Assembly: GCA_963809385.1 (NCBI GenBank)
Contig: CAWEJL010000005.1
Coordinates: forward strand, 124,001-188,000
Direction: 5' to 3'
Length of the DNA stretch: 64,000 bases
From: JAKAIY01 sp963809385
GTDB taxonomy: Bacteria > Chloroflexota > Ktedonobacteria > Ktedonobacterales > JADMIN01
In this document: positions 1-7,413 of the stretch, in pieces
How positions within the stretch are numbered: the first letter of the stretch is position 1
Layout of the letters: every line of letters begins with the position of its first letter
Notes under the pieces: generated by a model
Databases searched by the model: none
What the model saw: only the letters and a program-made list of their open reading frames with translations
What the model was told of the DNA's origin: nothing
Program-made: the position numbers and the translations under genes

Positions 1-166
1 CGTACTCGGCGTCGGAAATGATCGGATTGTCCAGCACATAATAAGCGTAATCCGCCGCGCGCACGCGCTCGCGCAGATTCTGAACACGTTCGCGCAGAGC
101 GATCACTTCATCCGCTTGCGCCATCTGCTCTGTCGAGAAGCCCTCACGTCTCATCGCGTCTGACAC
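1..166 (-). CDS. ligA: NAD+-dependent DNA ligase LigA, N-terminal fragment
   Basis: Only the first 55 codons lie in the window; the gene runs off the left edge. LigA seals nicks during replication and repair using NAD+. The visible part is a long amphipathic helix followed by YYVLDNPIISDAEY, the signature of the N-terminal Ia domain that binds the nicotinamide half of NAD+. I chose the GTG at 166 because AGAGGA lies a few bases upstream; the in-frame ATG at 154 has no ribosome binding site. The lipid kinase gene lies about 120 bases upstream on the same strand, so the two may be co-transcribed. The identification rests on the Ia signature alone. Confidence 0.88.
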   Translation of the reverse strand, partial: MSDAMRREGFSTEQMAQADEVIALRERVQNLRERVRAADYAYYVLDNPIISDAEY

Positions 167-285
167 CGCTATCCTCTTCTCCCCACCAAGATGAACCGAT
201 ATCCAAACACTCAGCGATGCGCAGCCAGTTGCACGCCTCTTGGCGCCCTGAAATTATTCTCCGTCCGACCCCGAGAAACGGCGCA

Positions 286-1236
286 TCACACCCCACGCCG
301 CAGCCACAAAGCTCCAGGCAGTATCGTCACATCAAATCGGCGCGACAACATCAATTCTCCATCAAGCTGCGCGTAGATCTCTTTTGCTGACTCAAGCAGG
401 ATATGCCGGGCACGAAACATGTGGGTCTCCGGCTGGCCAACGTGTTGACCTCGCTCAACCATTGGCAGCAGACGGAGCGCACGCGATTGTTTCGGCTTAT
501 CAAGCACACACACATCAAACAGCCCATCTTGCGGGTCCGCGCCTGGATTGATCTTGAATCCACCGCCATACGTGGGTCCGATACTCATCGCGACGACCGC
601 ATATGGCTGGCTTCTCACCGGGCCGTCATCGAAACTGGCGTCCAATGTAGGGCAACCATCATAGTGAAACAACACCTCACGCAGCGCAGCGCTCATATAG
701 AGCGCACGCCCTGTCAGACCGTAACGCTTCAGGCGCTCGGCGGTCGCCGTGCAGTTCGCGTCAATGCCAACACCTATCGCATTGAGGACATAATCGTCGT
801 TGACCTGGCCAGCGTCCACACGCGCAGGAGGCGCCGTCAACGCAAGTTCCAGGGCCGCCGCCGGATCGGTAGGCATCCGAGCTACTCGAAGCGCATAGTC
901 ATTCCCACTCCCCGCTGGCACGACACCTAGCGTGACTGGCGCCCCCGCGCGTAACAAGCCATTCCCCGCTTCGTGAATCGCGCCATCGCCTCCAACCACC
1001 ACCACAGACCGCCCTGCCCGCGCGGCTTCTTCCGCCAGGCGGTCCGCGTCCCCGGGTTTCTGAGTCAACACCAGATCACCGCGACCATGCGCCAGCGCCC
1101 GCTCAATAAGCGGACGCAGCCTAGCCGCCCGCCCATTATTGCTTACTGGGTTGAGAATGACGACAGGCAGTGTCTGGGCTTGGGGCGCCGCTACTGCAAA
1201 CGGCGTAGACATCGTTCCCGGTGTAGGCGCACTCAT
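286..1236 (-). CDS. Diacylglycerol kinase / YegS-like lipid kinase
   Basis: A 316-residue ATP-dependent lipid kinase of the DAGK catalytic family, expected to phosphorylate diacylglycerol or a related lipid at the inner membrane face. Seen: an early NPVSNNGRA strand-loop, the nucleotide-binding GGDGAIHEAGNGL motif (usually GGDGT, here with Ala), then VVPAGSGNDYA, all in the family order. The C-terminal half has the usual beta-sandwich with IGPTYGGGFKINPGADPQDG. Length is normal for the family. The ATG at 1236 is preferred over an upstream in-frame ATG because AGAGGAGG precedes it by about six bases. Substrate lipid is not predictable from sequence. Confidence 0.88.
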   Translation of the reverse strand: MSAPTPGTMSTPFAVAAPQAQTLPVVILNPVSNNGRAARLRPLIERALAHGRGDLVLTQKPGDADRLAEEAARAGRSVVVVGGDGAIHEAGNGLLRAGAPVTLGVVPAGSGNDYALRVARMPTDPAAALELALTAPPARVDAGQVNDDYVLNAIGVGIDANCTATAERLKRYGLTGRALYMSAALREVLFHYDGCPTLDASFDDGPVRSQPYAVVAMSIGPTYGGGFKINPGADPQDGLFDVCVLDKPKQSRALRLLPMVERGQHVGQPETHMFRARHILLESAKEIYAQLDGELMLSRRFDVTILPGALWLRRGV

Positions 1237-1426
1237 GCGGGCCTCCTCTTCAGCGGCGGATAGCAAATGCAGAGCGCTCTAAAAGAGAGTTCCTGCGCTT
1301 CATCGCTCCCAAATAACAGAACGGGGATAGCAGGATACAGGCTCGCGCTTCGGCACAGACAACGCGCGAGTCAGCGAACAAATGCCATGCCCAACTTCGG
1401 TGACAGCGCCTGCCACCCAACAGAGC

Positions 1427-3115
1427 TCAGAAGCGCCGCTCTTCGCGCTGCTCTCCAAACACGCTGCGCAAGGTGTCGCTTATCTCGCCAAGCGTTGTAT
1501 ACGCTTCGACAGCGGTGAGAATGTGCGGCATGAGATTGTCACTTGACTGCGCCGCCGCCTCGAGTTGCGCCAGTGCGACACGAACGGCTTCCGCATCGCG
1601 TCGCTCGCGCAATTCCGCAACCCTCGCCGCCTGTCTACGACCCGCTTCTGGATCCACCTTCAAGATCGAAGACTGGGCTCTTTCAGCGGCCTGGTAGCGG
1701 TTGACGCCCACCACGACCCGCCGGTTGTCTTCGAGGTCACGCTGGTAGCGGTACGCGGCCTCCTCGATCTCGCGCTGTATATAGCCTTGCTCGACCGCGC
1801 GAACACTCCCACCCAACTCATCAATTTTGTGGATATATTCCCACGCTCGCACTTCCAAATCATTCGTCAACGACTCGACAAAGTAGGAGCCGGCAAGCGG
1901 ATCAATCGTATCCGCGACGCCCGTTTCATAGGCCAGCACTTGTTGTGTACGCAACGCCAACAAGGCCGATTCCTCGGTTGGCAGTGAGAGCGCCTCGTCG
2001 CGGGCGTTCGTGTGCAGCGATTGCGTACCGCCAAGCGCCGCAGCCATCGCCTGGTATGCAGTGCGCACAACATTATTGTCGGGCTGCTGCGCGGTCAGCG
2101 TTGACCCCGCCGTCTGCGTATGGAAGCGCAGCAGCAGCGAGCGCTCATCTTTCGCGCCGAAACGCTCGCGCATAATATGCGCCCACATACGGCGCGCCGC
2201 ACGAAACTTCGCCACTTCCTCGAAGAAGTTGCTATGAGCGTTGAAAAAGAATGAGAGTTGCCCCGCGAAGCGATCAACGTCGAGACCCGCGTCAACCGCC
2301 GCTTGCACGTAAGCGATACCGTTCGCCAGCGTAAAGCCAATCTCTTGCGCGGCTGTGGCCCCCGCCTCGCGGATGTGATACCCACTGATGCTGATGGTGT
2401 TCCATCGCGGCGCGTTTTCCGCGCAATACGTAAAGAGGTCGGTAATCACCCGCATGGAGGAGCGCGGTGGATAAATATAGGTTCCCCGCGCGATATATTC
2501 CTTCAAAATGTCATTCTGCACCGTGCCCGACAGCTTCCTGACGTCCGCCCCTTGCTCTTTGGCCACAGCGATATAGAGCGCAAGCAAAATCGCCGCAGTC
2601 GCGTTGATCGTCATGGATGTGGTGATCCGGTCGAGGGGAATCTCCGCGAACAGCGTCCGCATATCCTCCAGACTGGAGATGGAGACCCCAACCTTGCCAA
2701 CTTCGCCTTCCGCAAGTGGGTGATCGGCGTCGTACCCCATCTGGGTCGGAAGATCAAACGCAACGGATAGACCTGAACCACCTTGAGCGAGCAGGTACCG
2801 ATAGCGCCGGTTTGACTCTTCCGCCGTCGCATATCCCGCGTACTGGCGCATCGTCCACAGTTTGCCGCGATACATCGTCGGCTGCACGCCACGCGTATAC
2901 GGGAACTCGGCCGGGTATCCGAGCGCTTCCTTCGAGTTCCAATCCGCAAGGTCGTCATCGGTATAGAGCGGTTTGACCTCGGTTCCCGAACTGGTCGTGA
3001 AGCGCGGCTCACGCTCGCCGGAACGCCGCGCCGCTGGCTCATAGACCGTCGCACGCCAACGCTCTACGTCATCATCATCCGCGCCACCGTCCACATGCTT
3101 CGCGTCATTGCGCAT
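1427..3115 (-). CDS. Methylmalonyl-CoA mutase, large (catalytic) subunit
   Basis: Catalyses the B12-dependent interconversion of methylmalonyl-CoA and succinyl-CoA, linking propionate metabolism to the TCA cycle. The 562-residue product has the family's TIM-barrel motifs in order: YAGYATAEESNRRYRYLL, GLSVAFDLPTQMGYDAD, SMTINATA, GTVQNDILKEYIARGTYIYP, and a late HTNARDEALSLPTE. It stops before the cobalamin-binding domain, so it is the short type that needs a separate B12-binding small subunit, as in archaea and many Chloroflexota; none is in the window. The ATG at 3115 follows GGAGG by seven bases. An isobutyryl-CoA or other acyl-CoA mutase specificity cannot be ruled out. Confidence 0.9.
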   Translation of the reverse strand: MRNDAKHVDGGADDDDVERWRATVYEPAARRSGEREPRFTTSSGTEVKPLYTDDDLADWNSKEALGYPAEFPYTRGVQPTMYRGKLWTMRQYAGYATAEESNRRYRYLLAQGGSGLSVAFDLPTQMGYDADHPLAEGEVGKVGVSISSLEDMRTLFAEIPLDRITTSMTINATAAILLALYIAVAKEQGADVRKLSGTVQNDILKEYIARGTYIYPPRSSMRVITDLFTYCAENAPRWNTISISGYHIREAGATAAQEIGFTLANGIAYVQAAVDAGLDVDRFAGQLSFFFNAHSNFFEEVAKFRAARRMWAHIMRERFGAKDERSLLLRFHTQTAGSTLTAQQPDNNVVRTAYQAMAAALGGTQSLHTNARDEALSLPTEESALLALRTQQVLAYETGVADTIDPLAGSYFVESLTNDLEVRAWEYIHKIDELGGSVRAVEQGYIQREIEEAAYRYQRDLEDNRRVVVGVNRYQAAERAQSSILKVDPEAGRRQAARVAELRERRDAEAVRVALAQLEAAAQSSDNLMPHILTAVEAYTTLGEISDTLRSVFGEQREERRF

Positions 3116-3555
3116 GCCAACCCTCCTCGGAAGACCACTTTGTAGCGCGAGCGCCGCGTAGAGAGGCCAGTGCGCTAGATGCGAAAGACAGCGTAACACG
3201 AGCAGCCGCCTACGGCAACACGCACACGTGACGCAGGCGTGACGCGCGCGCGATTGACTGTGACGACCGCCACTGCGCGCGCGCGCTGGCCTCTGGTATG
3301 CTTATACTTCAGAAGGGGTAGCTACGACCGCCACTCCTCCACAGGCGCCACCGCCACCATCGCGCAAGATGCTGAGACACTCATAAGAGCTTGCGCGCCA
3401 TGCGTAACCCACACTCATGGGAAACGTATACCGTAGTGAGACGGCAAGCGCGATTGACCAGGCGGACTCTGGAATCCGCGCGCCGCCGCCAGCGAAGTCG
3501 GGTACACCGCGATAAACCGGCTCGATGGCATGATAAACCACAAAGGAGGCGACGG
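3116..3555. other. Divergent intergenic region, mutase gene to ECF sigma gene
   Basis: 440 bases without a supported gene, containing the upstream regions of two divergent genes. It holds two alternating CG tracts at 3243-3252 and 3275-3286 flanking a TTGACT, and two copies of GTGACGC near 3230 and 3239. A TATGCTTATACT run near 3297-3308 could be a -10 region for the sigma gene. No hairpin terminator seen. Confidence 0.5.
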
Positions 3556-4275
3556 GTGGGACATGATGGGGCCGCCCTGGTCGCTGGTCATATTTTCGGT
3601 CACTCCGATGTCGGGAGTCGAGCGGAAGGCGCTAGCGCCATACAAGCACATCCGATTGACACGTCCGAAGACGCCGTCCTGGTACGACGAGCCCTGGGGC
3701 ACGATCAGGAAGCCTTCGCCGCGATTGTCGAAAAGTACAAAGACCCTGTTTTTAACGTCGCGTATCGCATGCTCGGTAATCCCACCGAGGCGGAAGACGT
3801 GGCGCAGGAGGCCTTTGTGCGCGCGTATACACAACTTCATACCTATCAGGAGGGCAGGCGTTTCAGCACCTGGCTGCTCTCGATCGCATCGCACCTCTCC
3901 ATAGACCAGTTGAGGCGGCGGCGATTTATCGCCCTGCCATTGGAGAACGCGCCATTTCTGGAATGGATCGCTGATCTGGGAGCAGGGCCAGAACAAGCTG
4001 CACTTCAGGTGGAAGCCTCCGACGAGATGCAGAAAGTACTCAGCGGACTGCCCGTGAAGTATCGCGCGGTTCTTGTGCTGCGGTACTGGTACGATCTCTC
4101 CTACGAAGAGATCGCTGAGATGCTGAGCCTCACCTCCGCGCTCGTAAAGGCTCGGCTTCACCGTGCGCGGGAGCTTGTCGCGCGCGCGCTCAAAGCGCAG
4201 GGACTCGACATGACCCTTGCCAGCGAGGAAGCACATGAGGCAGATCAGCAGTCGGCAGCGGGAGGAGCGCGTTAG
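3556..4275 (+). CDS. ECF-family RNA polymerase sigma factor
   Basis: A 239-residue group 4 (sigma-70 family) regulator that redirects RNA polymerase to a stress regulon. Region 2 is seen as AFAAIVEKYKDPVFNVAYRM with EDVAQEAFVRAY and FSTWLLSIASHLSIDQLRRR; region 4 as SGLPVKYRAVLVLRYWYDLSYEEIAEM followed by VKARLHRAREL, the DNA-reading helix. The start is a GTG at 3556 because AAAGGAGG ends six bases before it; more upstream in-frame starts lack this. The N-terminal ~35 residues before region 2 have no known motif. The next gene starts inside its last codons, so translation is probably coupled and that gene may encode its regulator. Confidence 0.9.
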   Translation: MGHDGAALVAGHIFGHSDVGSRAEGASAIQAHPIDTSEDAVLVRRALGHDQEAFAAIVEKYKDPVFNVAYRMLGNPTEAEDVAQEAFVRAYTQLHTYQEGRRFSTWLLSIASHLSIDQLRRRRFIALPLENAPFLEWIADLGAGPEQAALQVEASDEMQKVLSGLPVKYRAVLVLRYWYDLSYEEIAEMLSLTSALVKARLHRARELVARALKAQGLDMTLASEEAHEADQQSAAGGAR

Positions 4276-4744
4276 GGGCCGGCTCGACGACGACGCCGAT
4301 GCTTTGTACCTGCTCACGCCACGTCCAGAAATGCGGCCACCGCGCTCCCCGCAGTCAACCACCGCACCCAAAGATTTCACCGCGCAGGTCATGGCGCGCC
4401 TCGCGACGCCGCCCCCACCGCCCGATCCTCGCTTGGCGCGGGCGCGCGTCGTTCGCGCCAAGGCAGGCGTGATCGCGCGCGTATATATCACGTTGATCCT
4501 GGCAGCCGCTGTCGGCATCGCTTTGCTCGCGCTTGTTGCGCCCTGGACCCTCGTGACTATCGTGGCGGCCATCATCAGCGCCGCGCTGATCCTCGTGGGG
4601 GGCGTGGCGTTCATCGCTCGCGCGACTGGTGGGTTTGTCAGCGGCTTTGGCGTGATCTACGCAGCAATGTTCGCCGCTTTGACCCCTTCCATGCTCATGC
4701 TATGGCGCCGATTCAGACGCCAGCGCACGCGCATTGACCAATGA
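4235..4744 (+). CDS. Small membrane protein overlapping the sigma gene, possible anti-sigma factor
   Basis: A 169-residue protein with an Arg-rich, Pro-rich cytoplasmic N-terminal half (residues 1-75) followed by two or three hydrophobic segments and a basic tail. It starts at 4235, inside the sigma gene, after GAGGAAG, so the two are translationally coupled. The layout of a cytoplasmic head plus membrane anchor directly after an ECF gene is typical of anti-sigma factors, but no zinc-coordinating anti-sigma motif is visible. The function is therefore inferred from position only. Its stop overlaps the start of the next gene as ATGA. Confidence 0.65.
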   Translation: MRQISSRQREERVRGRLDDDADALYLLTPRPEMRPPRSPQSTTAPKDFTAQVMARLATPPPPPDPRLARARVVRAKAGVIARVYITLILAAAVGIALLALVAPWTLVTIVAAIISAALILVGGVAFIARATGGFVSGFGVIYAAMFAALTPSMLMLWRRFRRQRTRIDQ

Positions 4745-5910
4745 TCAAGCCCACGACCGTTATGAGACCAATTCCCAACACAAAGAGCGAGGCACCCTTC
4801 CCTTCGCCTCAGCGCGCCTCGCGATTCACAGTTCCGTTTTCGGGGGCTGGCGCTCAACTAACCAACCGCTCGAGACTCCTCTTCACACTGGCATCCGCCT
4901 GCGGATTGATCGCCTGGCTCTCTCTAACCATTCTCACCACCGGAAATGCGTCGCCTCCCGGCGCTTCCCTCGTTTCAAGCGCCCTCGACTACTGGCGCGC
5001 TGGCACAGTGTACGGGGCGGGCCTGTCACACACCAGCGGCTACGCGAGCGGAGGGCTTCCGCAACTTACCTCAACCCTTCATTGCGATAGCTCAGGAGCT
5101 AGTTCGTTGGGCGCGGATCTGGTTGTCCCACCCACTGAAGTCATCTGCGGAGATGTGCTGGTCGTCGGGGCGAATGCCGTAACTCATGGTGAAGTTCGCG
5201 GCTCCATCCAAGTCATTGGTGGCAATGCGGTGATCTCTGGCAGCGTGACGGGTGATATCACGGTGATCGGCGGCAATATCTCGGTCCAGCCTGGAGGCCG
5301 GGTCTATGGCGCGGCGCACGCGATTGGCGGCTCCGTGATAACCGCCCCCAGCGCAATCGTCAACAATACCGGCGGCGACATCCAAATACCTCGCGATTTG
5401 ACCCAGACCCCCGGATTCAATGGGTCCATAGATGTCGGCTCATTCTGGCTAAGCCTGCTTTTCTGGATAAGCGCGGCCCTGGGCCTCTCTGCGCTCGCGC
5501 CGGAAATGATTGGCCATGTGCGCTACACGATTTCTCGCCACTTTGCGCTTAGTGGCGTTGTCGGAGCGCTTCTGGCCCTGGCCACAGGCCTCGTCTCAGT
5601 CGCGCTCGTCTTCACCTGTCTGGGAATACCGCTCGCGCTCGCCATCGCCATCGCGGCCTGGTTCGCCTGGGTAGTGGGCACAGTCGGCCTGGGAACCTGG
5701 CTGGGTGGCGCGCTCTTCAGTGGTTCTCGTGGATCACGCCCACCCTCGTTGATCGTCTCAGCGATGCTTGGCGTCCTCGTTCTCTGCGTGCTCAAAGCGT
5801 TGCCAGTCGCTGGCCCCATCGTTGGCCTCCTATCCGGGATTATTGCGCTGGGAAGCGCTGCGCTGACTCTCTTATCCGCCCGTCGTGTCTCGCATGCTCG
5901 CTCGCGCTGA
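4741..5910 (+). CDS. Membrane protein with bactofilin-like beta-helix repeats
   Basis: A 389-residue protein starting on the ATGA overlap at 4741, third gene of the sigma operon. One membrane segment lies near residues 40-65. Residues about 115-190 form a repeated pattern of short turns with VIGGN and VVGAN, as in GSIQVIGGNAVISGSVTGDI, which is the right-handed beta-helix pattern of the polymer-forming (bactofilin, DUF583) family. After it come at least four membrane helices to the C terminus. The arrangement suggests an extracytoplasmic beta-helix carried by a membrane domain. Its regulation by the upstream ECF sigma factor is an inference from the overlap; the exact role is unknown. Confidence 0.7.
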   Translation: MIKPTTVMRPIPNTKSEAPFPSPQRASRFTVPFSGAGAQLTNRSRLLFTLASACGLIAWLSLTILTTGNASPPGASLVSSALDYWRAGTVYGAGLSHTSGYASGGLPQLTSTLHCDSSGASSLGADLVVPPTEVICGDVLVVGANAVTHGEVRGSIQVIGGNAVISGSVTGDITVIGGNISVQPGGRVYGAAHAIGGSVITAPSAIVNNTGGDIQIPRDLTQTPGFNGSIDVGSFWLSLLFWISAALGLSALAPEMIGHVRYTISRHFALSGVVGALLALATGLVSVALVFTCLGIPLALAIAIAAWFAWVVGTVGLGTWLGGALFSGSRGSRPPSLIVSAMLGVLVLCVLKALPVAGPIVGLLSGIIALGSAALTLLSARRVSHARSR

Positions 5911-5997
5911 TACGCGGAGCCTGCTATCGCGTCCTGAAGGGTTGTGATACGCTACGCCCCGTCGGTGGTATCTGTCATGCGATATCGGAGGCTATGT

Positions 5998-7323
5998 ATG
6001 CGAGAGCCAGTCAGGCGAGCGCTGGCGCCTGAGCGCATCTGGCGCAGTGGGCGTTGGGAAGAGGAACGGATCGTGGTCGTCAATGACGGCCGGATCGAGC
6101 GCATTGTCTCCCGCGATGAAGCGCCCAATGATGTAGCGGTTGAAAACTTCCCTCAGCGCCTCATGCTCCCGGGAACCATTAATGCCCACAACCACTCATT
6201 CCAGTCCCTCCTGCGTGGTATCGCTGACGACTGCGATTTCTTCACATGGCGCGATCGGGCGCTCTACGGATACACGCCACGCATGACGGAAGAAGTGATC
6301 TATCATGCGGCGCGATTCGCCTTCGCCGAAATGTTGCGCGCCGGAGTAACCACTGTGTGTGATTTCTTCTATATCCACAGTGGCTCGAACTTGAACGACC
6401 ACGCCGTCATTCGCGCCGCACGCGATGTCGGTATCCGCATCACACTCGCCCGCACGATGTACGACTGGGTTGGCGCGCCTCCGCAATACCAAGAAACCAT
6501 AGATGCGGCAGTCGCCCGCACGCGTGAGCTGTGGCAGGAGTATCGTGGCGCCGACGACGTCGCGATCTGCCCCGCACCGCACTCGCCGCACGCCGCTAGC
6601 CCCGCAATGATCCAGGCTGGCTCGCGGCTGGCCGAAGAACTCGATGTCCGCTTCCACATCCACGTCGCCGAGGGCCGCTATGAGCGCGACCAGATCATGA
6701 AGCAGTACGGCCTAACCCCCATACGCTGGCTTGAGTCGCTCGGCGTCGCGCTCGACCGCGCGACGATCATTCACGGTGTCTGGCTCAGCGACGACGACAT
6801 CCAATTGATGGCCGAAAAGGGCGTTCGACTGGTCTACAATCCAGCCAGCAATATGTTCCTGGGTGATGGAGTCACGCGTATCCCTGACATGCTCTCAGCT
6901 GGTGTCACCATTGGACTGGGCAGCGATGGCGGCTGTTCAAACAACCGCGTCTCCGTCTTCGATGAAATGCGGATGTGCGCGCTGCTCCAAAAGGTCACCC
7001 ATCTCGACTCAAACGTCATGCCAGCCGAAGCCACGCTTGAGATGGGAACAGCTGGCTCCGCTGACACCCTCGGTCTGCCAGCGGGCCGCATCGAGCCTGG
7101 CCACTTCGCCGACTTCACACTTTTGGACATGCGCGATCCCTCGCTATTGCCTCCCTGGCGCTACGAAAAGAACGTCGTCTACGCAATGACACCCCAAGCT
7201 ATCCGTGAAGTAATCGTCGGTGGCCAGATAGTCGTGCGCGATGGGGCGCTGACCAGGCTGTCTTGGGATGATGTCGTTGATGGCATGCTCGATGTCACAG
7301 CCGGCTGGCCCCGCGACCGCTAA
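5998..7323 (+). CDS. Amidohydrolase, TRZ/ATZ (cytosine/guanine deaminase-like) family
   Basis: A 441-residue metal-dependent hydrolase, expected to deaminate or dechlorinate a nucleobase-like or thioether-nucleoside substrate in the cytosol. Metal ligands are seen in order: NAHNHSFQSLL (HxH), FHIHVAE (His), TIIHGVWL (His) and GLGSDGGCSNN (Asp). The C-terminal strand region with GHFADFTLLDM is the composite barrel shared by the superfamily. Start at 5998 follows CGGAGG by six bases. The family includes S-adenosylhomocysteine/MTA deaminase, guanine deaminase and atrazine-type hydrolases; I cannot choose between these from sequence. It is a stand-alone gene after the sigma operon. Confidence 0.85.
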   Translation: MREPVRRALAPERIWRSGRWEEERIVVVNDGRIERIVSRDEAPNDVAVENFPQRLMLPGTINAHNHSFQSLLRGIADDCDFFTWRDRALYGYTPRMTEEVIYHAARFAFAEMLRAGVTTVCDFFYIHSGSNLNDHAVIRAARDVGIRITLARTMYDWVGAPPQYQETIDAAVARTRELWQEYRGADDVAICPAPHSPHAASPAMIQAGSRLAEELDVRFHIHVAEGRYERDQIMKQYGLTPIRWLESLGVALDRATIIHGVWLSDDDIQLMAEKGVRLVYNPASNMFLGDGVTRIPDMLSAGVTIGLGSDGGCSNNRVSVFDEMRMCALLQKVTHLDSNVMPAEATLEMGTAGSADTLGLPAGRIEPGHFADFTLLDMRDPSLLPPWRYEKNVVYAMTPQAIREVIVGGQIVVRDGALTRLSWDDVVDGMLDVTAGWPRDR

Positions 7324-7413
7324 CGCACACCACCCCCAACGCATGCTAGAATGGCGAGCGGGGCAGCAACGCCCGCGATGAGGCGGACGCCCGGCAAAAG
7401 GAGCCAATTTATC

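Noticed and set aside
3415..4614. A 399-codon open frame antisense to the sigma factor
   Set aside because: No domain, no ribosome binding site, and the plus strand encodes a clear ECF sigma factor.
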